From contig CM082584.2 in assembly GCA_040954595.2 (NCBI GenBank), positions 12,400,001 to 12,464,000 on the forward strand: DNA of 64,000 nt, written 5' to 3'. The notes below the pieces were generated by a model. It had not been told where the DNA came from and ran no database searches. It was given only the letters and a program-made list of their open reading frames with translations. Source of the DNA: Balanoglossus misakiensis (taxonomy: Eukaryota; Hemichordata). Made by a program: the position numbers and the translations under genes. Positions 36,298 to 51,400 of the stretch are shown piece by piece (position 1 is the stretch's first letter; every line of letters starts with the position of its first letter).

Positions 36298-38318
36298 ATG
36301 GCGTCCATCGACAGAGGTGTGTACCCTGGCAGGGAATCGACGTCGGTGGATTTATATGTTCCAACGCCAGATCCTGGCAGTCCTCACATAGATTTCGACT
36401 ATGTCGCTAAGATGCCACTGTGGGATGAGAATGGTGACATGATTCCATTCGAATATTTATACAAAAATGACAAGGCAATCATCGTGTTCTTGAGGGTAAG
36501 TTGATGCCGAGTGGGCGTGTCTGTTTACATAATCACGTGCAGAGAAAGTACAGTGATGTGTGATGAGCCAACATGAGTTGAGTTGTCATAACAACAATAC
36601 CTCGGTCCGAGCGAGCAAATATTTGTCATGGTCATCAGTTTGCCGTTGACAGTGCAACGTGCCATCGTGGCAACCAGTGCATAAATGTCACAACAAAGCC
36701 AAAATCAATAGGTTATATAATGGCAATGGCATAGATGTACGTACCTGCAGTGATTGCAGCAGGTGCTGCTTGGACTCATGAAGCTCTATGGGTGACTGTT
36801 ATTGCGAGGTCGAGCTACTGAACTGCAGCTAGTAATGGCTACAATTGAATTGAATAAGATTTATTAAACAAAATACAACTATATCAATATGTGAAACCAT
36901 GGTGAATTCTTTTTCCTTTTTTTCAGTTCTTCCAGTGTTATACAGCATTGGAATACGCAGAAGGTAGAAACTTCAACTTCAAACTTGTTCACGGAATTTC
37001 ACCTACGCAAATCATTAGATGTCTGTAGAAAGTAACTTGACTTTCGATTTGCTTTCAGTCTGATATTGATCATCTTTTGGGTAGTTCAAACATTTGATGG
37101 TACCTATATTTGTTTTCTTGTTAAATTTTAGATTTGGCTAAAATTCCTGTTGATTATTTAAAGGTAAGTACTGGGTTCAACTTTATGTATAGAATAAATG
37201 AAAAAGGGGCAATTGAATATTTGTTGGTGATTTGGTGGGTGGGGAAATGTCTGAGTGTGCAGTTGTAGACCACAAATCTGGAACATTGGCACATTATGTG
37301 TATGGTGAAGTGATTCAAAAGTCAACTCTTCTATTTTGTATTTAGGAAGCTGGTGTTAGACTCATCGTTATAAGTTGTACACCATGGAAGTTCATTAAGG
37401 TGAGAACCATTTATCCAGCAGTAGACTCCTAACATTCCCCATTGGCCCTGATCAAATAGATCCACTTGCAAGTCTTGTGTTTGCTACCACTTACCAGGAC
37501 AACTCATGTTGAGCCGGTAGAAAGGGAGTATGAATGTGTCATGTGTTGGTCACTTTTATGTATTTTGTTTCCAGACTTTCAAGAATGATGTTCAATTTCC
37601 ACATGAGGTTTACGTTGATCAAGATAAAAGCCTCTATAAAGCATTGAAACTTCTCAGAAGGTCTTCAGATGGAGGTAAGATAATAATAACTTCAAGTATG
37701 ATGGAATGAAAAATAACTGTATAGGACTAGAAGGCAAATTTCTCTACATATTTGAAAGTTCTGTGTAAAAGGTAATACTGTCATCTGAGCAAATCATAGA
37801 TTGTTTCCTCATTATCTTGTCAGGTAACACAAGCAGTCTGCATGTGAAGTCATCAATATTGGGTGGCATATTGAAAAGTACATGGAGAGCAATGCAGTAC
37901 ACTGACTTTAAGGGTGATATCAGACAGCTAGGGGGTCAGCTGATAGTGGGGCCAGGTAAGTGTCATATACAACTGTGGGTGGCAACTGGCAGTAGGATTG
38001 GTTAGATAGAATCTTACCAGGTGTACATCAGTGTCAGTATCAAGTCAGTAGGGAATCTTTCTGTATTTAGAACAGTTCATTGTTGGTAGTAATGTGACTG
38101 TATGAGAGACCTTCTGGAACGGATTGATAAATTACCATATTAAACAATTGACTGATCATTTGTAAATGTGATATTATTGTTTCATTGCAGGACCAGTGGA
38201 GCATTTCTTTCATATTGATCGTAACATGCTGGACCACACCCCAATCAACAGACTCTTGGCAGTGGCTGGTGTACAACAAGTCAACTTCGATAAGCACAAG
38301 AGAATTCTGCAACTTTAA
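36298..38318 (+). CDS. PRXL2C: Peroxiredoxin-like 2C (AhpC/TSA-domain protein)
   Basis: Thioredoxin-fold protein of the PRXL2/AAED1 family. Seven exons: 36298-36495, 36927-36963, 37132-37163, 37346-37399, 37575-37674, 37824-37955, 38191-38318. Sum 681 bases, 226 aa, about the length recalled for human. Diagnostic segments are AIIVFLR, EYAEDLAKIP, LIVIS, HEVYVDQDKSLYKAL, a LWR-like TWRAM with GD..QLGGQLIVGPG, and FFHIDRNMLDHTPIN. The redox site reads C70-Y-T-A73, whereas recalled human PRXL2C has CYTC, so the second Cys of the CxxC is missing. A different Cys (C100) lies in the next strand-loop (VISCTPW). The ATG at 36298 gives MASIDRG; the frame stays open upstream but falls in the shared promoter. 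A candidate AATAAA is at 38768-38773. The gene sits directly upstream of CDC14 on the same strand. Confidence 0.9.
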
Positions 38319-39488
38319 TCCATTCACCCCTATTTCTCTGTACACAAATACACAAGCCATTGACTGAATTTATACTACCAATGAAAAATTAGGTATTTTT
38401 GATTTTACAGATTTAGATATTAAGAGGAAACACACATGCTTATCAGGTCTTTGAGGATTGTGTGTGTGGCTGTTTAAAGTGCAAATGAGCATCAAAATAC
38501 AAGTTTATTTTTCACAACTTCTGACACTTTCACTTTTAATGCAATTTCTATTTTATACCTATTTATAAATACTTATTTATAGTGTGCTAGTGAAATCAGT
38601 ATTAAAAAAGAATTATCCACCACTATTAACGGCTTTGTTTTTCAACAACTTTTAGTTAATAAGGGGGGGGGGGGGGGGGCTCGGATCATGCGCTTGTATG
38701 GAGTACAAGATAGAGCGCCCTCTGTATTCATTTGGGTGGTAAGGCCCTACCTATGTTGGTGAATGCGAATAAAACCATTTATGAGGTTCTCCTTTAATTG
38801 TAAAAAGAGAAATCTCGAATTCTGACCGTAATGCAATTTTTTAAAGTGAGTCACAGCATGAATGCTGGTGACGTCACATATCAACAATACCTAATTGGCT
38901 ATTTACTTTGTAATTGCTCAAAGTCTTAGATGAAAAACACAGTATTGATCCCATATTTTTCTTATGCGACGAATTCTGTTAATATATGTTCGAATTCCAA
39001 TATACCCCATAAGTGTTAGAAAATCATTCAGCAAATATAAAAATATCATTTACATCACCCCTAGATACAAAATGGTCAGGTCCAAAATAGTGTTACTATT
39101 TGCCGATGACAACACATTCACACGTAGTCAATTAGCATATTCCCGTGACAACGAACTGAAACTCGTAGTTGATTGGCTGCAGGGTGACACATGACCTGCA
39201 ACCAGCCTTGTTTTCGAATGCTCTGAAGAAATATGGCCGTTCTATCAGCCGTCTAAAGTTTACGTTCTTCGGTAATTTTTCGTCCCGAATCTGCAGCGTC
39301 ACCTGCGAATACCAGCCCTCGCAACGAGTCGAATAGCCCAACCGGAATATAATTAATTCGTCTGCTTCATTTCTACAGTGGATCCATCGAATTCTGTAAC
39401 AGGAGGGAGGGGTAGCTTTTAATTGATTTCGTTGAATCGTGTGAAACGGACAAGTTTTGGTGCCCTAGCCACTGGGCTTAATCTGTAC
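38319..39488. other. PRXL2C 3' region and CDC14 upstream region
   Basis: The 3' untranslated region of PRXL2C starts with an ATTCACCCCTA match to the MITE left end at about 38324. A 17-base poly-G lies at 38663-38679 and an AATAAA at 38768-38773. The last 300 bases before 39489 should hold the CDC14 promoter and leader. No other gene is seen. Confidence 0.5.
38663..38679. repeat. Poly-G homopolymer (17 G)
   Basis: An uninterrupted run of 17 G between PRXL2C and CDC14. Length is prone to sequencing error. Confidence 0.8.
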
Positions 39489-42400
39489 ATGGATAATCGG
39501 AGTATTTTGGATATGGCTGAGGAAAACGAGTTGCTGTGCGCCTCTGAAATTATCAAAGGTAGGTGTCCTTATCGACAAACCGTCTATAATATGTCTGTAG
39601 TATGACATCAAGTATAACGTAGGCTAGCTTATCATTGAAATGACATAGGCCTTCACAGTAGCTGATTTTGTACTGATACCACGTACATACCAGTAACTGT
39701 ATGACACCGGTTTAAAACTATTTTATTATAGTAACTCTTCCACGTTTCTTTCTTGCAGATCGTCTGTATTTTGCAACTTTACGAAATAAACCAAGAAGCA
39801 CAGCAAATACACATTATTTCAATATTGACGATGAGTTAGTTTATGAAAAGTAAGTGTGATTTCTTTTATGTTTGTTTTAAAGTTTAAAAGTTTTTTTTTA
39901 AAGAATGTTGTTCAGATAATTTAATTTTGACAACCGATTGTTTTTCTTTATTGTAGTTTTTATGCAGACTTTGGACCATTAAATTTAGCTATGCTATATA
40001 GATACTGCTGTAAACTCAATAAAAAACTAAAGGTAAGTTTTAAACTTTACAATCAACATTCACTTGTCTATCATATCAACGGATCATGGTAGAAGAACCA
40101 AGACCTCACTGGTACAATCCATGCAGTGGCCATGGTTGCTAATAGTAAACTTGATAATTGTTCCGTTGGACCATTTAAGTGAATAGATAGTGAGTAGGGG
40201 ACCTTTGATTTACCACCTACCAATGAAAAGAAACAATTAAGAGCATTGGGTTGGCGTCACCAGAAGCAAATGTGTGCATTCTTGCCAACTGTAACAATGA
40301 TTCACCAATCCATGAATGTTTTAACCTGTGTGTTATAAACTTATACTATTAACCAAGCTGATATTCTTTACAAATTTAAACTTGTCACAGCCGGAGGTTC
40401 TCTGAAGTTGCAGTTCATTTGACGGTTGTTGCATGTTTTGAAATGTTATCCTTCAGTGCAACAGAAAAATGTTAAACTTTGAATCACACGAATAAAAAGT
40501 AATTTATGATGTCATAATTTCTTATGGTCATTCTTATCTACCGTTGGTCGTATGAGTTTCTGGTCAATTCAGATTGCGAATTTAGTCCGCAAAAGTATTT
40601 TGATGAAACTCACAAACGCCACTGTGTTGGTGAAAATAAATACCATGTGTCAGTTTTAAACATCAGGACATTTAAATTTAAATGCCATATTTTGGCGTGC
40701 ACGTTGAGACATGTATCATGGGAAGTTAGATCTTTGATTTGCAAATTTTGCAGTGGTCAATGAATTGGTGTGTCACACATTATGCACAGTTTTGAGGGTA
40801 CATAATATTGAAATTGGAAGATAAGCACAAAATGCAATTTCATTCACATTAAAGTATCTCGAGTCCTTTAAAAGCAAACCTGCTATAGTGTTTTATCATT
40901 TTTAAAACGGGGAAATTGACACTTTGTTTTGTTGCATGTTGAAATCCTAGAAATGTCACACAGTAGTCAGGGATGCAAGTCCTAATATAATACTTGTTGC
41001 AAGTATTTGGGTACTTGTGCCGCACTAGCAACTGGCTGTGCTTTACCTGCGTGACACTACAAAGCTAAAGCATCACACTAGAAAACACTGACAGTAGGCA
41101 GCATAGCAGTACTGATTCTCTTGACCAACCTATCTATCTTTCTCTTCCCTTCCATTCTCCATTCCGTAGGCATTTACTTTCAGGGATGAGAACTGTTGGA
41201 GCCATGTAAGCCTTCTCTCTTTCAACTCTCCCCTTTAACCCAACGTCACACCCCCTCCCCCCTGACTGATGGATTAGCCCACTGTTGACCATCGCAGCTG
41301 GGCTGTTCCAGTGTTTGGGAAGACAGGGGTGACAAGTTGTGATAGTCTTTGCATGTTCCTTGTTGTTTCATCTAACATACGTTGTTCATAATCACTTCTA
41401 TGCCACAAACTAGGAGTTTATTCATTTTACACATAGCTATAGTAATTTACCTTTCCAGCATCTCTGACAAAAGTCTGCCATTGCATGTGCAGTAATTATA
41501 CAACAGGTTAACCACTATCATGCAAATAATTTGTAATAATAGTCTGAGGCATCCAAAACCATGCATGCCCAAACCAGTAACCCATGTCCTCATTAGGTAA
41601 TATTTTTATAAAGGAAACAATTATCCAAAATGAAAATTGAGAAAAAAAACTCAGGGGAGTGATGTATCTAGGAGACCAGTATAATACTTGTCTTTATTCT
41701 TCTGTCATAACCACTGGAAATTGCCTAAATACAGGTTGCTGTGTGTCTTATATATGTACAATTATTATTAATACACTTTCTTCCCTGAATTTATATTTGT
41801 CAAGTCGTTTCTTTGTTGTAGAAAATAACTACTAGTCATATCTGTATATATTAATTTAGTAGTCAATAACAAGCTGATTTTGTTTTACACTGACATTAAA
41901 GAAGTAAAGTACATATAAATGTGGTCCAGTGTTCAGGGGCCAGCTCATTAGTGGTTACTTCTGTTTGTAGTCATGTTTTTCCAGAATAGATTATTCACAT
42001 CTGGGATTGTGAATGCCAAATCACTTTGATGATTTTGGGGTTTGCAAGTCCCAGAAACTATGAAGGAGAGATGCCAGGCGCGATCATTTAATTGAGAGGT
42101 GGTTCAAGATATTGGAGACAGTGTAATAGGCAATTAACTTAAATGCACCTTTAGTGACCCCTATTCATTGCATGCGATACTTAGTATGTGGAGCATGGTT
42201 CTCATAGCATGATTATATACCGGCACATAGAGAGAGTAAAATCATTGCAAGAAAGCATGGGACGGTGGTGATAAATACACTGTAAAAAATAAGCCAACTT
42301 TGTTATGAAGTCCCTCTCAATTTAATCTGTAGTTTTCCAAATTTGTCAAACATGGATTAATTGTTCTGCTTGTCCCATAGTTTCTGGGCAATAGTAAAAC

Positions 42401-45400
42401 ACAAATTACCCTAGGAAAATGTATGTTGCGTTATTGTAAGTTTCAATATCTATGTATTATTTTTCTAATTGTACAGTGTCTATCCATTATATGTGATAGC
42501 ATGGTTCATCTGTAATAACTTATTTTTGTCTTTATGTATTTTTCTTTCTTCTCAGTCTTTTTCTCTGGCAAAAAAGAAGATTGTTCACTACACAAGTTTT
42601 GATGCTAGAAAACGTGCCAATGCAGCTTTTCTTATAGGAGCATATTCAGTAAGTATTTTCTGTGGATGTTGGTAGTTCTTGCAACACAAGTCCTGTATGT
42701 AACTCTATACTTTCATGTAATTCACTTGAAATCTATCTCCGACCGCAGTTTGACTGCGGTTCACCGCGGTAGTTAACTTTGATGTCTAATACTGGGAAGC
42801 AAGAGATGCTACTTGTATTCATGGTGGGTATAAATAACTATGGATAAGCTATTTTCATTCCCATATGGTATTACAGCAGGTATTATTTTACAGATATGGT
42901 CATAAAGCATTTTGGGCCCGTATCTTGTCCCTACCCACAAAAATATCAGCACAGATCCCACACGTAAGAATCAATTATTAGCTGCGAGAGTCTTCTTGAA
43001 GAAGTGACGAATGATGATGAAGCCATGTTGTTTCAATTGATCAGGATTGAAAGAGCAGACGGATTTGATTTATAGTTTTGAGTACACATTCCGTGATCCT
43101 GTATGGTATAGGGCATAATGGAGTCCCTGCATCCTGGAAGCGGGGAATTAACCTCTGACCTCGGCAACAAGATGAATGTCTCAATCATGACAGATGACTC
43201 CTGTTCTTCCCCTCCTCCTCCTCCTGGAATTTTTTAAATGCTCATACTGTATTTTTTGTCTGTTTGGTGTCACCAATCAATTATTTATGGTTGTGTAAAA
43301 TTTTCCCACCATTGATGACCAGGAAGTAGAGAGAGATATTTTTGCTTGGCGCTGTTGACGCGGTCTGTCACACATCTGTTGTCATGGCACAGATACATAC
43401 TAACACACATTCTATAGTTTCTCATGCTGTCACACTCTAGTGAATACTCTATGTTTTGATCAAGTGATAATGCCATGGGTTATTTGCAAATGGAAGCTAC
43501 TCTGGGATTCTGCACTGAGGATAGCTGACTCAAGCTTGCCAAGAGGCATGTCACTAATGAATCTAAAGGTCAAGTTCATACAGGTCATCGACCTAAACTT
43601 GGAAAGTTGTAAACAGAATCAAGGCCATACTGCATGCGCACGCATTGACATATTTTGTATGCTTGTATTTCACAGATTTTGACTTCTAACATTTTTCATT
43701 TTGGAGTTGGGTTTCTGATTTGAAGGGTAGCTGTTTTTGTGATAATGTCAATCGGCTCATATTTCCACTCCAGCAGTTTAGCTTTCAGATGTATATGTTT
43801 TATTGAATCTGTAAAATTTATAATCTGATTAAATCTGCCAAGTAGACTTCTCTAATCTGATTACGCTGAAAATATGACTTAATCAAAAAGTTTGGATCAA
43901 TAAGGCGTGTTTATTGCAGTTGGACGCAAGTTTGTGAGAGAAGCGAATCAATCAAATTTCCAAATGTGAAATACGTGATGTATAGTGTGCGAGTTTGCAG
44001 CTGGGCATAAGCAATAAGTTGCTGGCGAACAGTGGCTGCTTCTATGAAGTGAACAATACATTTCCTGCTTGACGTAAACAGAAGTATTCTCTGGCTTGTT
44101 TGTTTAGCATATAAACAACGGCGATCACTGTTGCATTGCCACCCCCCACCCCCCAACATTTCAACATTTCTGGGGCTTTCACAGTATATTGAGGACAATG
44201 CTGTTCCACTGGTTGTGGAAAAAAAAAGTGGTGAAAAATACGTGTATCTGTCCGCTGATTACAGATGCATTTGATCCGTCTCGTGAGAAGGGTCTTTTCT
44301 CAGAAGAAAGCAAGCTAAGTGACCCTAGCGTTGACCTCGTGAAAGAGATCAATAATGTAGTGGAATTTTGTGAGGCAGCTGGAACCATAGATGAGGCCAT
44401 TTAACGGACCCACGCACATGTCACCTATTGTCCTGCTCTGAGAAATTTGTGGACATTGAACCATGCCCGGGGAGGGAGACACTGCATCGGCACGTTTGAT
44501 ACGAGCAGTGTGATTATAGGCATTTCAAAACATTCTGAACAGAAGGGCTGGTTGCATTCAGTTTGCCTTTCACAGTGGTTTCTTTTATGTGACATGGGGC
44601 AGTAATGGTGGAGGTTTTTTCTCTCTCTACATGTCAAACTTGTAAATTTAGACCCCACAGAACACCCAAAGAACAGAGTAGCTTTGTGCCTTTCCTTGAG
44701 TAGAAAATTCCAAATGATTTATCTTTATTAAAGGTATACAGTCGCTTCTAACTTAAATATGCCCATGTACAGTTAAGAGTATGTGTCTGTCTTTGAATGA
44801 TGAGGTGATAGTCACGACGACAGATATAAACTTTTCTCTTTATAGCACAGCTAATGCAACTTTTTTTTCTCTATCTCTTTTCTATAGATTATTTATTTAA
44901 AGAAAACTCCTGAAGAAGCATATCGGCCACTTGTAGCTGGCAATAACCCTCCATATTTACCATTCAGGTAAGTTTGTGTGATCATGGCTATGTAGAGTCT
45001 GATTCCAGGGGAAAATCCAATGTCCATTTTTTTCGGAAGAATGTGTTTACAAACAGGATGTGTTTTTGTTGTAATCTGAACCATCCAAAATGTGTACATA
45101 GGTCACTATGTGACCTTTCTGTACCTTTGATTTACTTTGATGGCTATCGGCATTCAGCTTGGTTATGTAAAAGTGCATGTACAATGCTGGGTTGTAATTT
45201 GTGATATTGCAATATTCATTTGGCCTTGGAGCGGTGTTGATATCGCTAAAAATAACTGACCATCTGGTGTGTGCGTATATCTAGTGATGGATTTGAACAG
45301 AGGTGCATTTGAATAGCCACAGTCAACAGTATACATTTTACCTGAATCTAGGTTACATGTATTATAATGTTTTTGAGACAAATTCATCTGACATGGAACA

Positions 45401-48400
45401 TTCAAAAATCTTTATCTGCCATCTCGTAAACAAGTCACTAAACATACATGTTCCCAAGATAATTACACATAATTGATCATTAAAATTTGTCAATGTCCTT
45501 ACTTATTATGAATTGTTAGTTAAGGACTGTGTGTGGGTCATACATAAACATGAGTGATGGGTCGTTCAGGTTTTAGTGTCAGGAAACAGTTGTTTTTGCT
45601 CTCAGCATGTTTGTCCACGGCAGTGTCTGATATCACCTGTGGCTGGCAGCAAAACAAACAAAAACAAGTCACGTAGATTGATCACATCTGATAACCAGTC
45701 TAATTTAGAACCTGATATCTGACACAACTGAAATCGATAACAGCATTGCCACACTGCCAGTCATGTGACATATGCTGACAAATAGTATGGATTGTTTTGG
45801 TTCATTGTTTGATATCGGGCGTTCCAATGCACGTGATACTTCGATCATGATGAGCTGGGCAACCTTTCACCCTGATTTCTCCAACTTTTGAGTTCATCCT
45901 GATCCAGGCTAGAAAGATTTGGAACCAAGTATTGTGAACATGTTTGAATCAGCAGTGCATTGTGGGAGGGGTTTTGCATCGTATCAGTGCAGTGTGAAAG
46001 GTGGTGGCTTTGCACGTTCCTGACTGTGCCAGTCAGTATACAAGTAAACAAGTGAAAACAGTAGCTTCCTACTACCTGTGATTCAGGTACTCATTACTGT
46101 AATATGTATCCCATTGAACGTTTCTCTGATACAAAAATAATGGCCGTCATTACTGCAAATACAGGCATGTGTTTGTATTGTTTTGTTGTGTCATTAACTG
46201 ACCAGTTCTGTGCAACAACAAAGCCTTTGTAGATTAACTGTGGTTGCTAATACTCCTTCATTGCTTAGAGACTCACAGGTCAGTAATATTGGTGTGCGGG
46301 TGACTATGATGTTTCCAAATGAAACCTATGTTGGAATGAAGGTCAGCATTTCCCAGAAACTAGAAAATTGGTGGCTCTTCTCTGTTGGAGATCTATATTC
46401 TGGCCATTCATCATTCTTCAGGAATCTTACCTGTTGAAGACCAAGGACCCCACCCACTGATTCTTTGAAGTGGACCGGGCTTTAGTTGTAATCTAATGGG
46501 ATTCGGAAGAGTCAACACAATACAAGACAATAAATGTTTGTTTTCTGTTGTTCAACAAATGTGACTTTGGTTCCCTACTGAAGTGCATGTCGAGGTTTGG
46601 TACTGGTTCACTTGTCACGAAAAGAGAAGTGAAGAAAGAGATCTTTCATTCCTTTATTCTTTACAAGAATACTGATGGCCTCAGCAAGTAATTGTTTTGA
46701 GGTCACTTGCATTGCCAGTTATCTTTTTTGTTCATTTGAGTGTAAATAATGATTCATTACTCTTTTCAGTGTACTGTTGCCTCAAATCAGAATTGTCTTT
46801 CGAGTAGTTTTGCCAGGTGTAGGATATCATGTCAAAGCCTTCAAAAAGTTGATTGCTGAAAAGTTCGGTAACAGCAGGCTCTGTGTGTGAGAGAGAGCGA
46901 GAAAGAGGCAGAAGGCAATTTGTTCAACTCAGCAGGAGCATTTCTTATTGTAGTGTATTGTATTGGTTGTGGATATTTGTGTGCTATTCAACAATATGGG
47001 CTGACATCAGCAACTTCTATCAGCACCACGATTTCAGGTTAGACACAGGGTCACTCTGCCGACTGCCTGTACAAACTGGTGAGTGATTGGCCAAACTTGG
47101 CCTCAGTCCAGGCAGGGATAAGACACAAAGCAACCAATGGTAATCCTTCTTTCATCTTGCCTCCTCTCCGCGACAGCCACCGTTTCCAGGTGATGTGAAC
47201 ATAAAAGACAGAGATGTCATCAGAGCTCGGTGTTCTTATGCAAAGTGGGGAACCTTTGTTATCCGTCCACCGTGGTTCTCCCCACTGGTGTGTCCGTGAT
47301 CTCTTACAAACAATTTCATGTCAACATATCTAACAATTCATAAAAATAGCTTCAAATCCAAGCAGCTCAGCCCTAGTCTTAATCCTCTGTCCAGATCTTC
47401 CTCTCCTGTGATTTTCTGTTCCCCCCCATGCACATTCTTACAAGGTGAGCATTAAATTCTTGGCGACTGTCCAAGATCAGCATGCTCTTGAAAAAGCAAT
47501 TGAGCCCTGTGTGTGTGTGTGTCCATACAGACCGGCTTTTATATCACCTTCCTCTATCTGAACAGCAGATTTATGAGAGTTGAACAGTTAAAACCGCATC
47601 TGGTATTTAGCACCTCAGCAATATACCCGCATCTAGGAGTACTGTGTAGATATGGGTGACCGTGACGTCTTTTTTGCCGTCACCTGCATTTTTGTGGTGG
47701 TTTTTATCAGATAGCTAACGTCATATCATTGAAGAAAAGAGCATAATTCAGCCGGCTAAGCCTGGCTACCGGGAGACTACGGCCACTAGGCATTGTTGAA
47801 TGACGTGTTGGTAATTGTTATGCTCCGGGCATTGTGTGCATAGATTTACAGCAGAGATTGTTGTGTGTATGTCACCTGGCATACACACTACATACCATAG
47901 TTACCACACTGTCATTTCATTAAGGTAACGTCAGACCCCCTTTAAAAAAATATTGGCAAAAGAATTGTACAACGAGGTACAGTTAAACCAGTCTGACACC
48001 CATTGCCTTAATTTAAAACGAGGGAACTATGGCTCTGGGCTTTTCAAGTCAATTTTCAACACCCACGGGCCACCCCCAAAAATGAAAAAGGATGCTAATG
48101 GTTGTACTTTTGCTGAGCCATCATATAACTAATAGAAATGCCATGTTTTCTATTTATCATGTGGGCAGCTTAATTGGATGGGGATAATTATCTGATATTT
48201 TAAATGAAATCAACTGTGCCGCAGTATGATATGACTATAAATAGAACATCGATATTACCTTAGTTACCGGTAAATGTACCTTTGTTCATGATCAATTTTT
48301 TTTAGAAATTACAGGTTAGCTCGATAAGTCCACAGCAAATGCTGAGATATTGTTTTATTTGAGGTTAAGGTATTGGAGTGGGGCCATATTTCTCGTGCTA

Positions 48401-51400
48401 GGCAGCCGTATAGGCTTGTGTGGAATGCTATTGTTATTTATCATTCAGGCATTTCGCCTGACTGTGTGTTTAAAATCACCTTGTATCCACCAATGCACCC
48501 AGTCCTGTGTAGATTTTATTAATTTCTGGGGAGAGCTTGTTCCAGCTGTTTCTGGTGGATTAGACCTAAAACACTGAATATTCAACTAAATTAAACATTC
48601 ATGTATGTCCATAGATTTTGGTGAAAAAAATTAAGCGTTTATATTTTTCATATGAATTGTACGAAGATGATGACAATCTGTGGGCATACGCGACTTACGT
48701 CGAAGAGTAATGACAACTGACTGCGTGAACACACCAAATCAACAGATGAAATATTGATAATATTCAGTTCAAGCTGTCACCTGCTGCGTTGGAATTCAGT
48801 GGGGCACAGTATATAAAACCAGGATTAAAATATCTGACGTTTCATTCATCATATACTCCAACAAACCTTAGTACTTTGAATCACACGTACGTTCAACAAC
48901 TGAGGTGTTTATTCGTCCCCCCATTTGAACTACAGATGCACACGTCGCTCTTGATTTAATGTGTTGTTTACGTCACTTGGTATCAATGTCGTGCGGAACA
49001 CAGTTTGAAAATCAAGATATTGGCCGCGTGCCATAGAATCGAGATTATTGAATGCTCATATCGGTTGATCATTTCCTAGGCATTGTGTCATAACAGTAAA
49101 CGCCCAAATGTTTGTCTAGCTACCATTGCATTTTCTTCAGGGAGAAAGAGCGGCGGACAAATTTTCCACCATTTACTGTCACCCATGACGGTGTTTTATT
49201 AAACTTTAAATTGAAATATGATGAATTGTCAATTCAAACGTCAGGGTTGTGATGTCACCCACTTTTACGCACTACACAATGAATAATTCAAGGGCGTGTT
49301 TTTAATAATTGATTTTATTCCTAAATGATTGATTTCCACATCCACATTTACTGGTGAGGTGGGGGCAGCACCCTGCGGACTTTAAAACACTGAGAAAAGT
49401 TGTCAGCACTGTTATAGGATGTACATGATGTTTATTTATACAGAATAGTTGTCGAAAGAAGTCATTGATAGAGTCGAAAACAGCCATGTGAAATATTGCT
49501 ACTTTTTCTGCGCACATTTCCTGTCTAATGGACCATGGGAAGACACAATTTTCTGGTTAATTAGATTGGATTTTCAAATGACAGTCGGTTTGGTTTAATT
49601 TATATATGTAGAATGGAGGTGCATGCTTGCATGATAAAATATATTCATTATGCAGCTGAGTTGTTTGAAGTGCATGACACATCCAAAATATTGACATTAA
49701 TATCTCATTTTTTGTTGTGACAGTTGTAAGTTTGAAGTAGAAGCAAGTTTTCAGTCCCATGTTTCATCGTTTTTGTCTTTGCGTCATTTACAACGATCAG
49801 CTGACTTCCCCTTTCCAGTGTAATGTGATATACTGTGCAATGCTGGGTGTCAGCAGGTGGATTTCTGTATGTTCACACGCACAATAGTGAAGTGGTAATG
49901 TTACCTGTGTTCAATATGACAGATTCAGAGTATAGCCTCTGGTGACTGGAGAAAAAGTATTGTGTCCACACCCCATGTCTCTGAAAATGGATCGGGCGGA
50001 ATCTTTGAGAACAATGGGGTTATGCCAAATAATGGTTATGAAGGGGGTGATAGCATGAATTGAATTCCATGGAGTGGACTGAATTGGCCGTGTCTGCTGG
50101 TTGGTGTTTGGTTTCAGGTTCAGAAATGTACCAGGCCTTTCACGGTAATTCATTTGACAATGGAAATGGAAGTGATTTAATTATATGTGTGCGTTGGTCT
50201 GCATGGATGCATGGTTATCAACATTCTGGCATTCACATTGCACAGAGAGAAGTGAATTTTTCGAATAATGGCAAAGCCATGAGTGCAGTTTGCATCAGAC
50301 AGAATCTGACAGGTGAAATAGAAACTCGACTTCCCAAAAGCCATCAGTGTCGTGGTGCCCATGATTTGCACAAAGAGTTTGCCCTTATGGTTGCCAGACA
50401 CATGACATTTTAATCAGATTACCAGTAATGCGATAGCCTTGAGTTACATGTAAGGAGTCTTAATATAAATCTTGCATCGATGATGCCCCTTCAATCCTTG
50501 CTGGTTTCATGATATAAAGTCTGACTTTGTCAGAAAACTGAGCTGCTTTTGCTGAAAGACATCATGTTTTGTGTGTCGCCCACTGTCTCCATGTCGTTAC
50601 ATTTCAGCGAGAAACACTTAGAAAAGCCATTTTATCAACATTTATAGACCAGAAATTTGATCAAGTTTCTGTACCTCCATCCATGTCAGAGTAGTGTTAT
50701 TCTCTTCTAATTTTTTGTGTCTTGTTTATGATTTGTTTCAGGGATGCATCATTTGGGACATGTTCGTACAACCTGACACTACTAGACTGTCTCAAGGCAA
50801 TAGCTAAAGCTTTAGAACTTGGTTTCTTTCACTTTGACACGTTTGATGTAGAAGAGTACGAACACTATGAGGTGAGTGGTAAAAGGGTCACTATGCAGAC
50901 AAGCCTTGACTGATTTTCATTCCATCACAATTTCCTTCAGTGGGGACTGTGTCATTGACAATGACTTGTCAACACTAAAGAAGTACCTCCACTTCCCTCA
51001 GCCTCTGTGATTCTTCTGAAAAGCAAATTTCATGTGAATGTGTGTTAAGGCATATTGATTTCTAATAGCACAAGTCTTTTCTAGTTCCTGCATTATTGTG
51101 TAGCACAGCAAACATGCAACCAGTTACAAATATTGGCATACCCAACAGTCGATACCAGCTCAACAATTAGGCATTTGAACAACTATAAAATGTACCCACA
51201 TATATGGCAGAATGTTATATCTATTTCTTAGTTGTTGAAGTGTTGAAACCAGCTGCTGGTATTTTCATTGTTAATGGCACTCAGAACCAGAATAGCATAA
51301 AGTACACCTCTATAGCCTTCCAGTCAATTAAATAAACGCTCAATAATGTCAAACGTGATGTAATCATTCTTTACTAGAGGGTCCGTGTGTATTTGCTGGC

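Noticed and set aside
41183-41204. 22-base micro-exon between an acceptor and a donor in CDC14 intron 3
   Set aside because: Inserting it would shift the CDC14 frame, and the flanking exons join perfectly without it against the recalled vertebrate protein.
47178-47288. Open 111-base segment with acceptor and donor in CDC14 intron 5
   Set aside because: In the phase required by the flanking exons it has an early stop, so it is not a cassette exon. No partners for a separate gene were found.
50060-50413. 117-residue open frame in CDC14 intron 5
   Set aside because: No family signature or splice context; the opposite strand is also open, which suggests a chance GC-biased stretch.
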